This document shows positions 8,894 through 17,148 of a DNA stretch of 64,000 bases, piece after piece. Numbering within the stretch: the first letter of the stretch is position 1; each line of letters begins with the position of its first letter. Under the pieces are notes generated by a model, which was not told where the DNA came from, searched no databases, and saw only the letters and a list, made by a program, of their open reading frames with translations. This DNA comes from an uncultured Desulfobulbaceae bacterium (lineage in GTDB: Bacteria > Desulfobacterota > Desulfobulbia > Desulfobulbales > BM004). The translations under genes and the position numbers were made by a program. The stretch covers positions 17,119 to 81,118 of the forward strand of contig CAMYKS010000020.1 of NCBI GenBank assembly GCA_947259115.1, read 5' to 3'.

Positions 8894-8998
8894 TTAAAAA
8901 GATTTCAGCTCCTTTCTTCACTGAAACATCATTGACAGCATTACAAACAATCAATAGTATCTTGGTATACAAACGATACTTTGCAGAATATAAAACGG

Positions 8999-9033
8999 GG
9001 ACAGTGTCAGTCGTCAGCAGTGTAGTATGCTGA
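8999..9033 (+). repeat. Left inverted repeat flanking the SYLF gene
   Basis: A 35-bp segment beginning GGACAGTGTCAGTCGTCAGC matches the reverse complement of 9726-9760 at 31 of 35 positions. A diverged second copy of the motif directly follows it (9031-9062, CTGTCAATCGTCG...ATGACGA). Confidence 0.7.
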
Positions 9034-9109
9034 CTGTCAATCGTCGTCTGTATCGTATGACGACAAGTTAATTCTGTCCTCAAACTACACTTTAACTGAG
9101 GTATTCATT

Positions 9110-9694
9110 ATGAAAAGAGGGAATGAGAAACCGGTCAGGCGAGTCTTTATTGCATCATCCGTGATGTTTGTTCTTTTTCTGGTAATTGTTGCTCTCAGTA
9201 TCCCGAGCGTTTCCCAGGCCAAATCTGCCAAGGAGATTGATGTCAGGGTGGACGTGGCATTGGAAAAATTTGAAAAAGATGTCAAAGGCGGTAAGGAATT
9301 TTTGGCCAGCGCCAAGGGGGTACTGGTTTTCCCCAGTGTAATCAAGGCCGGCCTCGGCATCGGCGGAGAGTACGGCGAGGGAGCCCTGCGCATCAACGGC
9401 AAGACCGTTGACTATTACAGCACGGCTGCTGCCTCCATCGGCTTTCAGCTTGGGGCCCAGTCCAAAACCGTTATCCTGGTCTTCATGGAGGATAAAGCCC
9501 TGAAGAGTTTCCGTGAAAGTTCGGGCTGGGAAGCAGGGGTTGACGGCTCGGTGGCCCTGGTGGAACTCGGCACCGGCGGCTCCATCGATACGACAAATAT
9601 TAAGGATCCTATTGTCGGCTTTGTGTTCGGCAACAAGGGGCTCATGTACAACCTGACTCTGGAAGGCTCCAAGTTTACAAAACTGGTCCGCTAA
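9110..9694 (+). CDS. SYLF-domain lipid-binding protein (YSC84-like), exported
   Basis: A 194-residue protein with an N-terminal hydrophobic signal segment (about residues 17-38, ending VSQAKSA). The remainder is a SYLF domain: a KGVLVFPSVIKAGLGIGGEYGEG core, the YYSTAAASIGFQLGAQ segment and the VFGNKGLMYNLTLEGSK C-terminal motif. SYLF domains bind phosphoinositides in eukaryotes; bacterial members are periplasmic or outer-membrane associated with poorly known roles. ATG 9110 has a short ACTGAGG site. The gene is bracketed by a pair of 35-bp inverted repeats (8999-9033 and 9726-9760). Confidence 0.85.
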   Translation: MKRGNEKPVRRVFIASSVMFVLFLVIVALSIPSVSQAKSAKEIDVRVDVALEKFEKDVKGGKEFLASAKGVLVFPSVIKAGLGIGGEYGEGALRINGKTVDYYSTAAASIGFQLGAQSKTVILVFMEDKALKSFRESSGWEAGVDGSVALVELGTGGSIDTTNIKDPIVGFVFGNKGLMYNLTLEGSKFTKLVR

Positions 9695-9725
9695 TGGTTT
9701 TATTATTAGGCGCGGAATTTAATTA

Positions 9726-9760
9726 TCAGCATACAAAACTGCTGACGATTGACACAGTCC
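9726..9760 (-). repeat. Right inverted repeat flanking the SYLF gene
   Basis: Reverse-complement partner of 8999-9033 (31 of 35 positions). It lies between the SYLF stop and the start of the alkylsulfatase gene. A shorter related stretch occurs at about 13876-13907, next to another palindromic element. Confidence 0.7.
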
Positions 9761-9791
9761 ATGACCTTTTTTTATTATAAAGGAGTTAAGC

Positions 9792-11873
9792 ATGAAAACT
9801 TTAGTGAATATACTGTTAGCTTCACTCCTAGTTGTTGTCGCTTCCTCGCTTGCCTATGGTGCTGGCGGCGGCGGAGTTGTTGCTGTTGATCCAACGAATC
9901 ACTTCGACTCCAAGGGCAAGATGCCCTCAAAGTTCACGGTTGAGTTACAGAACGGCCTGCGCAAAACTTTGCCGTTCGAGGATAAGCGCGATTTTGAAGA
10001 GAACAAGCGGGGCTTTATCGCGGCGCCGGAATACAAGCAGATCATGGCCGATGCCGGCCACGTTGCCTGGGATATGGGCAGCTATGCATGGCTGCTCGAC
10101 GGCAAAGATTTTGACTCAGTACATCCGTCGCTGCAGCGCCAGGCAATCCTCAACATGGCCTATGGGTTGTATGAGGTTCTGCCGGACAGGATCTACCAGG
10201 TCCGCGGGTATGACCTGGCCAATATCAGCTTTATCAAGGGTAAAACAGGCTGGATAATTTTTGATCCGCTGACTGCCAAGGAGACTGCCGCTGCAGCATT
10301 GAAATTCATAAATGAAAAGCTTGGCGAGCGGCCCGTGGTTGCAGTAGTCTATTCGCATTCCCATGCCGACCATTTCGGCGGGGTGCGTGGCGTTGTTGAA
10401 GAGGCTGACGTGCGCAGCGGCAAGGTCAAAATTATTGCCCCTATAGGCTTTATGGATCATGCAGTTGCCGAGAACGTCTATGCAGGCAATGCCATGAGCC
10501 GCAGGCTTTTTTACCAGTATGGGGTTTTGTTGCCGCGCAGCCCATTCGGCCATGTGGACCAGTCCATCGGTAAGAACACGGCGGCAGGTAACCTCGGACT
10601 CATTCCGCCGAACGTGATAATCGAGGACCGTATCGAGGAAATGACGGTTGACGGCATCAGGATGATTTTTCAGAACACGCCCGGCACCGAAGCCCCGGCA
10701 GAGATGAACACCTATTTTCCGGATATGAAGGCGTTCTGGGCGGCAGAGAACATCACCGGTACGATCCATAACATCTACACCCTGCGCGGTGCCCTGGTTC
10801 GTGACGCCCTGGAATGGTCCAAGCAGGTGAATGTTGCCCTCTATATGTTCGGCCAGGAGGCAGAGGTGATGTTTGCCTCGCACAGCTGGCCGCGCTGGGG
10901 TAATGACCGTGTCCAGGAAGTAATGCGCGGCCAACGGGACATGTACGCACATTTGAACAACCAGGTCCTGCACCTGGCCAACCAGGGGGTCACAATTAAT
11001 CAGGTCCACAATGTGTACGAGGTACCGGAGAGCCAGCAGGAAAACTGGTATGCCCGGGGCTATCATGGTTCGTTCGAGCATAACAGCCGAGCGGTGATCA
11101 ACCGTTATCTGGGCTACTGGGACGGCAATCCGACCACCCTGATCCCTCTGTCGCCGGAAGACTCGGCACCACTCTACGTTGAGATGATGGGCGGTGCCAA
11201 GCCGATTATTGCAAAAGGTAAGGAGCTCTATAGCCAGGGCAAGTACCGTCATGCCCAGGAAATCCTCAACAAGCTTGTTTATGCAGAACCCAAGAATCAG
11301 GAGGCCAAGGATCTGCTGGCCGACAACTTTGAACAGATCGGCTTTCAGCAGGAAAGCCCCAGTGTGCGCAACAGTTTTTTGGCAGCCGCCTATGAACTAC
11401 GCAACGGCATCCCTGAAGGAGCTTCACCGAAAACCGGCGGACCGGACCTGGTCAGGGCCATGACCACTGATCTCTTTCTTGATTTTCTCGGTATCCGGAT
11501 GGATGCTAAAAAGGCTGAGGGCATGGCATTTAAAATTAACCTCATGACACCGGATAATGACGAAAAGTTCGTAGTCGAAATGAGTAACGGTGCTCTGACC
11601 AATATCATGGGATTCCAGGCGGATGATGCGGACCTGACCATTACCATCAACCGTGCAGACCTGGAAACGGTGATGATGGGCGCCGTCAGGTTTGATGACC
11701 AGATCACCAACGGCAAAGCGAAGCTCAAGGGCAACCGGGATGTATATGAACAACTGAAAACCACCCTGGTCCAGTTTGAACTTGGTTTTGAACTGATGCC
11801 CGGCACCAAGGAACCGGATGAACCGGAAGCTGGTAATCCGTTCGAGGCGGAAAATCCGCATATCCCGGAATAA
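9792..11873 (+). CDS. Exported alkyl/aryl-sulfatase, SdsA-like class III
   Basis: A 693-residue zinc-dependent enzyme expected to cleave alkyl sulfate esters such as dodecyl sulfate to the alcohol and sulfate. A signal peptide (MKTLVNILLASLLVVVASSLAYG) sends it to the periplasm. The metallo-beta-lactamase fold shows HSHADH with metal ligands His189, His191, Asp193 and His194, then the SdsA-type segments FYQYGVLLPRSPFGHVDQS and ASHSWPRWG. An alkylsulfatase dimerisation region follows (EHNSRAVINRYLGYWDGNP), and the C-terminal ~120 residues resemble an SCP2-like lipid-binding domain that holds the alkyl chain. Length matches the family. ATG 9792 follows AAAGGAG. It is monocistronic by spacing. 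Confidence 0.9.
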   Translation: MKTLVNILLASLLVVVASSLAYGAGGGGVVAVDPTNHFDSKGKMPSKFTVELQNGLRKTLPFEDKRDFEENKRGFIAAPEYKQIMADAGHVAWDMGSYAWLLDGKDFDSVHPSLQRQAILNMAYGLYEVLPDRIYQVRGYDLANISFIKGKTGWIIFDPLTAKETAAAALKFINEKLGERPVVAVVYSHSHADHFGGVRGVVEEADVRSGKVKIIAPIGFMDHAVAENVYAGNAMSRRLFYQYGVLLPRSPFGHVDQSIGKNTAAGNLGLIPPNVIIEDRIEEMTVDGIRMIFQNTPGTEAPAEMNTYFPDMKAFWAAENITGTIHNIYTLRGALVRDALEWSKQVNVALYMFGQEAEVMFASHSWPRWGNDRVQEVMRGQRDMYAHLNNQVLHLANQGVTINQVHNVYEVPESQQENWYARGYHGSFEHNSRAVINRYLGYWDGNPTTLIPLSPEDSAPLYVEMMGGAKPIIAKGKELYSQGKYRHAQEILNKLVYAEPKNQEAKDLLADNFEQIGFQQESPSVRNSFLAAAYELRNGIPEGASPKTGGPDLVRAMTTDLFLDFLGIRMDAKKAEGMAFKINLMTPDNDEKFVVEMSNGALTNIMGFQADDADLTITINRADLETVMMGAVRFDDQITNGKAKLKGNRDVYEQLKTTLVQFELGFELMPGTKEPDEPEAGNPFEAENPHIPE

Positions 11874-11912
11874 TTAAGTCAGTCCACAACCACACTCCCT
11901 CCCGGGTACAGG

Positions 11913-11943
11913 TTGACTTCAGGAGGTGCATAGGACCTATAAT
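11913..11943 (+). promoter_or_regulatory. Sigma70-type promoter of ncRNA copy A
   Basis: TTGACT (11913-11918) and TATAAT (11938-11943) are separated by 19 bp, slightly long but with a perfect -10. The same arrangement, with shared bases between the boxes, stands before copy B at 15780-15809, which supports function. Confidence 0.55.
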
Positions 11944-11949
11944 AGAAAT

Positions 11950-12083
11950 TATCGGGTAAAAATAATTATTATAAATAATTACTGACAGTAACCACAGGAG
12001 TAATTATGTTCTTGAGGTTGGCTGAATTACTACACAGTAGGGCCTTAACAGGTGTTCCACCTGGGAGGCCCTATTTTGTTTTT
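11950..12083 (+). ncRNA. Putative ~130-nt structured RNA, copy A
   Basis: A conserved non-coding unit shared with 15816-15943. Both copies have AATTATTATAA near the start, an ATGTTCNTGANGTTGG stretch, then AGTAGGGCCTTNACAGG leading into the terminator hairpin. The short frame from the shared ATG is broken differently in the two copies, so conservation is at RNA level. The hairpin pairs TAGGGCCT (12038-12045) with AGGCCCTA (12066-12073) and CAGGTG with CACCTG, followed by a T-rich run to 12083. It lies ahead of the antiporter gene and could be a free sRNA or a leader attenuator. I do not recognise a known riboswitch. The rest of the 11874-12184 spacer shows nothing else. Confidence 0.55.
12036..12083 (+). 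terminator. Intrinsic terminator of ncRNA copy A
   Basis: A two-part hairpin (outer TAGGGCCT/AGGCCCTA, inner CAGGTG/CACCTG) is followed by TTTTGTTTTT. It ends about 100 bp before the antiporter start, so any transcript from the 11913 promoter must pass or be stopped by it. Confidence 0.75.
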
Positions 12084-12184
12084 GGAAATATTACCTTCAT
12101 TGCAAAGCAAACTAATTGGAACACTGGATAAACATTTGCAGATAAAAAGCAATTTGCCAGTTATGCCATAAGGAGAGATCATTA

Positions 12185-13864
12185 ATGGAAGAGATCACCA
12201 CATTCACCCGTTTTCTCGATATCCTCCACGCCCAACCGGTACTGACGCTGTTTCTGATCCTCGGCATGGGGTACCTGATCGGCGGTATTCGCATCGGCAG
12301 TTTTTCCCTCGGGCCGGTGGCCGGTGTGCTGTTTGCCGGGCTTTTTCTCGGACATTTCGATTTCCGCATGAATGCCGGCGCCCAGGCCGTGGGTTTTGCC
12401 TTATTCATTTTTTCGGTTGGGTACCAGGCCGGACCGCGCTTTTTTGATGTACTGCGAACCGATGGGCTGAAGTATTTTTTACTGGCGCTGGTCGTTGCCG
12501 GCACCGGTTTTTCGGTTGCTGTCATGGCAACGAAATTATTGTCACTGGCACCGGGCACCTCCGGCGGACTGTTGGCCGGCGGCCTGACCAGTTCGCCGAC
12601 CCTTGCTGCAGCCCAGGAAGCTATTCGGTCCGGACAGATTAAGCCACCGGAGGGTTTAAGCGCTGATGCCATGATCGGCAACGTGGCCACCGGTTATGCC
12701 ATTACCTATATTTTCGGGTTAGCCGGCCTCATTGCCATTATCAAACTGCTGCCGCAGGTACTTGGTATCGACCTGGCAAAGGAAGCGAAAGTGCTGGAAG
12801 GCGAGGATGGGGCCGGAGCTGCATCAAAACCGGCAAACGTTGCAGCCCGGATATACCGGGTAACCAACGAAGCAATGACCAAAATTCCGGCCGAGCAGCT
12901 TCAAGAGCAATACTGGGACAAAACCTCGGTGGTTATAGTGAAAAGGGATGGCGAGATCTTAAGGGCCGGAGGGGGAGATGGATTTCTTCACCTGGGTGAT
13001 GAATTACACATCCTGGCCCCGGTTGAATATTTTACCACAACCGTTGCAAAATTCGGTGAGGAAATAACCCCAGATACAGGTACCGCGCAATTTAAGGAAA
13101 CGGCCCAGATTGTCGTTATTAACAAGAACGCCATCGGCAAATCTCTCCAGGAACTGGATATTGCCAGAAAATTCGGTGTACTGCTGACCCGCGTTACGCG
13201 CATGCGTATGGAAGTACCCCATACCGCTGATTTCGCGCTGCGCAAGGGGGACATTCTGACGGTTGTCGGCCCCCATGAGAACATTGACCTTCTTGGTAAA
13301 GAACTCGGGCACGTGGAGAGGGAAATTGCTGAAACTGACATGGTTACCTTTGCATTTGGCATTGCCATAGGGGTCGTCATAGGCTTGTTCGCCGTCAAAG
13401 TTGGTCAACTATCAATCGGTTTGGGTTCGGCAGGCGGCCTGCTGACATCCGGACTTCTGATTGGTTACCTGCGTAGTGTCCATCCAACTTTCGGACGGTT
13501 GCCGGATGCGGCACGCTGGATATTGATGGAGTTCGGGCTGCTGCTGTTCATGGCGGGCGTCGGCCTGCGAGCCGGCGGCGATATCCTGGAAACGTTTGCA
13601 AGCGCCGGCCCGGTGCTGGTGCTGGCTGGTATTGTAGTCACCATGACACCAATCTTTGTCGGTTATTTCTTTGGCAGAAAAGTGCTGAAAATTCATCCGG
13701 TTTTACTGTTTGGCGCCATTACCGGTTCCATGACCAGCGGCGCCGCCCTCAGCGTGGTGACCGGTGCGGCAAAGAGTTCCATGCCGTCCCTCGGCTATAC
13801 CGGCGCCTATGCCTTTGCCAATGTTCTGCTCACCGTAGCGGGCAGTGTGATTTTGTTTTTTTGA
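12185..13864 (+). CDS. AspT/YidE-family antiporter with two RCK_C domains
   Basis: A 559-residue inner-membrane transporter of the aspartate:alanine exchanger family. The N-terminal half has about five membrane segments (LFLILGMGYLIGGIRIGSF, then VAGVLFAGLFLG and FALFIFSVGYQAGPRF), a cytoplasmic centre of about residues 220-385 contains two RCK_C/TrkA-C regulatory domains (one ending near HLGDELHILAP, one near LRKGDILTVVGP), and the C-terminal half repeats the membrane fold. This layout is diagnostic of the family; substrates are dicarboxylates or amino acids in characterised members. The start follows AAGGAGAGATCATTA. It stands downstream of ncRNA copy A. Confidence 0.88.
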   Translation: MEEITTFTRFLDILHAQPVLTLFLILGMGYLIGGIRIGSFSLGPVAGVLFAGLFLGHFDFRMNAGAQAVGFALFIFSVGYQAGPRFFDVLRTDGLKYFLLALVVAGTGFSVAVMATKLLSLAPGTSGGLLAGGLTSSPTLAAAQEAIRSGQIKPPEGLSADAMIGNVATGYAITYIFGLAGLIAIIKLLPQVLGIDLAKEAKVLEGEDGAGAASKPANVAARIYRVTNEAMTKIPAEQLQEQYWDKTSVVIVKRDGEILRAGGGDGFLHLGDELHILAPVEYFTTTVAKFGEEITPDTGTAQFKETAQIVVINKNAIGKSLQELDIARKFGVLLTRVTRMRMEVPHTADFALRKGDILTVVGPHENIDLLGKELGHVEREIAETDMVTFAFGIAIGVVIGLFAVKVGQLSIGLGSAGGLLTSGLLIGYLRSVHPTFGRLPDAARWILMEFGLLLFMAGVGLRAGGDILETFASAGPVLVLAGIVVTMTPIFVGYFFGRKVLKIHPVLLFGAITGSMTSGAALSVVTGAAKSSMPSLGYTGAYAFANVLLTVAGSVILFF

Positions 13865-13898
13865 TGGTTAGAACTATCAGCTTACAACAAAGTTGACG

Positions 13899-13971
13899 AC
13901 TGGACTCCCGCCTGCGCGGGAGTGACGTTATAGTGTATTGTTTGTCATCCTCGCACAGGCGGAGATCCAGT
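13899..13971. repeat. Palindromic dispersed element (MITE-like), copy 2
   Basis: ACTGGACTCCCGCCTGCGCG at the left and CAGGCGGAGATCCAGT at the right form opposed arms around a 17-bp AT-rich centre flanked by GTGAC and GTCAT. It is the shortest and most regular of the three copies (others at 2703-2797 and 21421-21543). Confidence 0.7.
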
Positions 13972-14070
13972 TATTTATTTTACAGTAATAAATGTTAGAA
14001 TATAGCAAGTTAAAAGACTGTAAAAGCTACAACAACTAGCCCGCATTTTTCACAAGTCGAGACTCCGGAT

Positions 14071-14175
14071 ATGGCCTTACGCCTTTCACGCGCCTTTGAT
14101 ACTTCACCTGATATGTGGATGAACCTGCAAAAGAATTTTGATCTATGGGAAGCTTCACATGCATCAAAGGCATGA
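14071..14175 (+). pseudogene. Remnant of a HigA-type antitoxin C-terminus
   Basis: A 34-codon frame encodes MALRLSRAF, DTSPDMWMNLQKNFDLWEA and a short tail before TGA. This matches the last third of HigA-family helix-turn-helix antitoxins (AlRLxxAfxtsPexWlnLQxxyDLw). No start, no N-terminal helix-turn-helix and no HigB toxin are visible in any frame nearby, so this is a decayed fragment. The remainder of the 13865-14284 spacer contains the palindromic element and nothing else I can assign. Confidence 0.6.
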
Positions 14176-14284
14176 AAGGTGTTAAGCAACTGCCGTTAGA
14201 CCTGTTACACTCTCATGCATAGCACTGTGCCCCTAAAATATATAGACAAAATTCAGTGGGGGGGGAACCGTCAAACCCTGCATT

Positions 14285-15667
14285 CTACAGGACCGGCAGT
14301 TCATAGTTGACAATAACCCTGAAATCTTTAACATCAACTCCATCCGGACCATCCTGATCAAGATAGGCGCCACGCATTCTGAGCCACACACCTTTCAGAA
14401 AATCCCTTTTAAAACGGTAGTCCACGGTGAGATCAAACTCCTCCTGGTCCGGGGAGGCTGTCTTTCCTGACTCAGGAGTATTGCCCCTGGCGTAATTGGT
14501 AAATAAACTGAGTCCGTCCAGGCCCAGAGAACTGAAATCATAGGAAAATCCTACCAGCCAGGCATCTTCATCCGCCCGGTCAAAATCCTTTACCATAAGT
14601 GAAAGGTAACCGGGATAACCGCCGTAGGGATTGCGAATTCCACTGTCGCTGTCCGTGGTACTGAAAGCAAAATTCAGGATGGCCCCCTGGTAGCTTGCTG
14701 CCACATTGCCTCCAAACACGTAGGTTTCAAAATCGCCATCCAGTTCATCCCCCACACTGCGCTGGTCGGTATACTGAAATGACAGGCGAATATCAGTTTC
14801 TGCTGTAGGCTCCCATGTGGTATTGGCTTCAGCATAAACAGTGTTCCAGAGATCCCAGGAATACTGGCTGATCGCGCCGACATCATTTCCTTGGGAAAAT
14901 TTATAGCGTGCACCACCCATGGTTAAACCTTTACTTGTACCTTTATAGCCGGCAACTTCGGACATGTATTCAAAAGATGACGAATTGCGGGTTTTCATCC
15001 GGGTGACGTGGGAGACAATAAAATCAGTGTTCTTCAGTCCAAGTCCTATCAGTGAATAGGCCTCAAAGGTGTTGGGAACCATGCGGCTGTCCTGTCTGTT
15101 AACATAAGGCAAATTGTTGAATGTCTGCCTGTAAAGACGCAGGTTCAGGCCGTCGATGATCCGCATGTCAAGGTATGCCTGTCCCAGAACACTGAAACTC
15201 TGCTGCCCGGTTCTCAGAAGCAGGGTGCCGTCTCTGCTCTCCGGACCGTAAAGCTTCTGAGACGTATAGCCAACCAGGCCGATTTGCAGGCGGTTTCGCC
15301 ACCAACCGGATTCATAGTTTATCGATCCTCCCAATGCCCAGGCTTCATTGTTGCTGGTGCCGTCTTTGTCCCTGTAAAAATAATAGGTCCTGAAGTTCAG
15401 GAAAAGATTTGTATCCCTCCAGAAAGGAGGCAATGAGTCCATTTTTTCCTTCAAAGTCGGAAAAAGGGACTGCTTTTCTTCTTTTTTTGATTTTGAGCCC
15501 TCAAAACGACCTGTAATTTCTTTAGCCGAATCAGGAGCAGTATTTTCATCAGATATATACCCTGTATTGACTGCAAGTGCGTTATTCAATGCAGGAAAGA
15601 TCAGCAGAACAACCAGCAAAGCTGTAAAAAATTTTGGCCCGTTTGTTTGTTTGTATTGATCTGCCAT
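14285..15667 (-). CDS. OprD-like outer membrane porin
   Basis: A 460-residue barrel with a long N-terminal leader and hydrophobic signal (FFTALLVVLLIFPALNNALA). The mature part carries features of the OprD/OccD porin family: an early FLNFRTYYFYRD strand, LGGSINYESGWWRNRLQIGL, then LRLYRQTFNNLPYVNRQDSR with MVPNTFEAYSLIG, and a C-terminal FRVIVNYELPVL strand. OprD-type porins admit small carboxylates or amino acids, which fits the neighbouring antiporter, though the two genes are convergent and not co-transcribed. The start has no clear ribosome site. It is the only minus-strand gene in the first 18 kb. Confidence 0.8.
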   Translation of the reverse strand: MADQYKQTNGPKFFTALLVVLLIFPALNNALAVNTGYISDENTAPDSAKEITGRFEGSKSKKEEKQSLFPTLKEKMDSLPPFWRDTNLFLNFRTYYFYRDKDGTSNNEAWALGGSINYESGWWRNRLQIGLVGYTSQKLYGPESRDGTLLLRTGQQSFSVLGQAYLDMRIIDGLNLRLYRQTFNNLPYVNRQDSRMVPNTFEAYSLIGLGLKNTDFIVSHVTRMKTRNSSSFEYMSEVAGYKGTSKGLTMGGARYKFSQGNDVGAISQYSWDLWNTVYAEANTTWEPTAETDIRLSFQYTDQRSVGDELDGDFETYVFGGNVAASYQGAILNFAFSTTDSDSGIRNPYGGYPGYLSLMVKDFDRADEDAWLVGFSYDFSSLGLDGLSLFTNYARGNTPESGKTASPDQEEFDLTVDYRFKRDFLKGVWLRMRGAYLDQDGPDGVDVKDFRVIVNYELPVL

Positions 15668-15779
15668 AATGGCAAGGTATTCTAATCGTAAATGATCATT
15701 TTAATACAGTAAAAAAAAGTGTGTTGGACTGCAGTGGAAATGTCACCGAATATGTTGGAGCATAAAGCCGAGTTATGAA

Positions 15780-15809
15780 TTGACTTCTGTTGGCATTTAT
15801 ACCTATATT
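15780..15809 (+). promoter_or_regulatory. Sigma70-type promoter of ncRNA copy B
   Basis: TTGACT (15780-15785) and TATATT (15804-15809), 18 bp apart. The boxes and the ACCTATA run correspond to the promoter of copy A at 11913-11943. Confidence 0.5.
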
Positions 15810-15815
15810 GGAATT

Positions 15816-15943
15816 ACTCATTAAAGAACAATTATTATAATTAGTTAGTACTAATAAGTGAGTGTGCAATCATGTTCATGAAGTTGGGCTGAATGGTTTC
15901 ATAGTAGGGCCTTCACAGGTGTACCACCTGGGAGGCTTTTTTT
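15816..15943 (+). ncRNA. Putative ~130-nt structured RNA, copy B
   Basis: Paralogue of 11950-12083. It shares the AATTATTATAA start region, CATGTTCATGAAGTTGGGC (copy A differs at few positions) and the block AGTAGGGCCTTCACAGGTGT leading to CACCTGGGAGGC. The terminal hairpin pairs GCCT (15909-15912) with AGGC (15933-15936) around CAGGTG/CACCTG and ends in seven T at 15937-15943. The next gene's in-frame ATG at 15944 touches this T-run, while its better start at 15992 lies 48 bp on. It may act as an attenuator for the lipoprotein gene or as an independent sRNA. Confidence 0.55.
15905..15943 (+). terminator. Intrinsic terminator of ncRNA copy B
   Basis: Hairpin GCCT-CACAGGTG / CACCTGGG-AGGC followed immediately by seven T residues. 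Same inner stem as the terminator at 12036-12083. Confidence 0.75.
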
Positions 15944-15991
15944 ATGTTTCGCGCCCCAATTAATTTCATTAAACTTTCCAAAGGTGATCCT

Positions 15992-17053
15992 ATGAAATGC
16001 TGGCAAATGATTATTGTAATAACCGTACTGTTCCTCTCGGGCTGTACGCACCTGGGCCCCAAGACCGTTGCCCGTGACCGGTTCGATTACAATACGGCGG
16101 TTGCCAATTCCTGGAAAGAGCAGACCCTGCTCAATATCGTCAAGATCCGCTACATTGACATGCCGCTGTTTGTCGATGTGGCCTCCATTGTCAGCGGTTA
16201 TACCCTGCAGGGTACAGTAAACCTCAGTGGAACAATGTACGAGAATGATGCACCATTTGGAGATTTCTTGTCCATGGGCTCCAGCGGCACATTCACCGAC
16301 CGGCCCACCATCACCTATAAGCCGCTCACCGGCCAGGAGTTCAACACGAGCTTCATGACCCCCATACCACCCTGGGCAATCCTCTACCTTATTCAGTCAG
16401 GCTGGCCGGCAGATCTCATATACAGGATTACGGTTGATTCGGTGAACGGGCTGCGCGGCCGGGTATCCGGTGGTACGAATGCGCGGCTTGGTGATCCGGA
16501 ATTTTTTCGCACAATTGAGCTGATGCGCTTGATACAGAAATCAGGAGATGTGGGTATGCGGATAATCAAGGGTGAGGACAATAAACAAACCACGGTCATG
16601 TTCTTCCATAAGAAAAAGGTTCCACCGGAGGTCCAGGAAGCCCGTAAAGAGTTGAGCAAGCTTCTGGGCTTGCGGCCGGGAGTCCAGGATGTCACGGTGG
16701 AATATGGACTCATTCCTAAAGACGATACCGAGATGGCCATGCTCACCCGCTCCATGCTGCAGATCATGATTGAACTGGCAACCCAGTTTAACGTGCCGGA
16801 GGAACATTTAGCAGAAGGCCGCACTGTTCCTTCCCTTTCAGGAAATGATGATGATTACCTGATCAGGATCAAACACAGCAAGGAATATCCGAAGAATGGG
16901 TTCACGGCGATACGGTACCGTGATTACTGGTTCTATATTGACGACAGGGATATCGCCTCAAAACGCACCCTTGCCTTTCTGATGATCCTCTTTTCAATGA
17001 TGGAAACAGGCGGGACGGAAGGGCTGCCTGTGGTAACCATCCCTGCCGGCTAG
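15992..17053 (+). CDS. Lipoprotein of unknown function
   Basis: A 353-residue predicted lipoprotein: the hydrophobic leader ends in LSGC with Cys18, followed by THLGPKTVARDRFDYN. I know no function. Visible features are a segment WKEQTLLNIVKIRYIDMPLF, a putative Ser/Gly-rich loop at SSGTFTDRPTITYKPLTGQE, and a C-terminal FYIDDRDIASKRTLAFLMILFSMM stretch. Start 15992 follows AAAGGTGATCCT and begins a proper lipoprotein leader; the in-frame ATG at 15944 abuts the terminator of ncRNA copy B and lacks a ribosome site. The gene may be controlled by read-through of that terminator. Confidence 0.7.
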   Translation: MKCWQMIIVITVLFLSGCTHLGPKTVARDRFDYNTAVANSWKEQTLLNIVKIRYIDMPLFVDVASIVSGYTLQGTVNLSGTMYENDAPFGDFLSMGSSGTFTDRPTITYKPLTGQEFNTSFMTPIPPWAILYLIQSGWPADLIYRITVDSVNGLRGRVSGGTNARLGDPEFFRTIELMRLIQKSGDVGMRIIKGEDNKQTTVMFFHKKKVPPEVQEARKELSKLLGLRPGVQDVTVEYGLIPKDDTEMAMLTRSMLQIMIELATQFNVPEEHLAEGRTVPSLSGNDDDYLIRIKHSKEYPKNGFTAIRYRDYWFYIDDRDIASKRTLAFLMILFSMMETGGTEGLPVVTIPAG

Positions 17054-17148
17054 CTTAAGAAATTATGGCATGGGTATTGTCTGCATAACGCTAAGTTAAC
17101 AAAGAGATAAACGACTACATATCTTAATAGCTGGAGGACGATAACGTC

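Noticed and set aside
10116..11252. Open frame of 378 codons on the minus strand inside the alkylsulfatase gene
   Set aside because: It is antisense to a gene with full motif support, and its product shows no family signature; GC-rich coding DNA readily gives such shadows.
11950..12083. Known riboswitch classes (c-di-GMP GEMM, fluoride, guanidine, glycine) for the paired RNA units
   Set aside because: None of the conserved core sequences I know for these classes is present; the match could not be tested with a covariance search.
12006..12123. Short peptide frame starting at the conserved ATG in RNA copy A, as a leader peptide
   Set aside because: The matching frame in copy B stops after six codons and no ribosome site is shared, so coding is not conserved.
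14170..14200. GTTAGAC-containing stretch after the HigA remnant as an integron attC site
   Set aside because: Only one core-like heptamer is seen and the expected opposing core and folded arms are missing.
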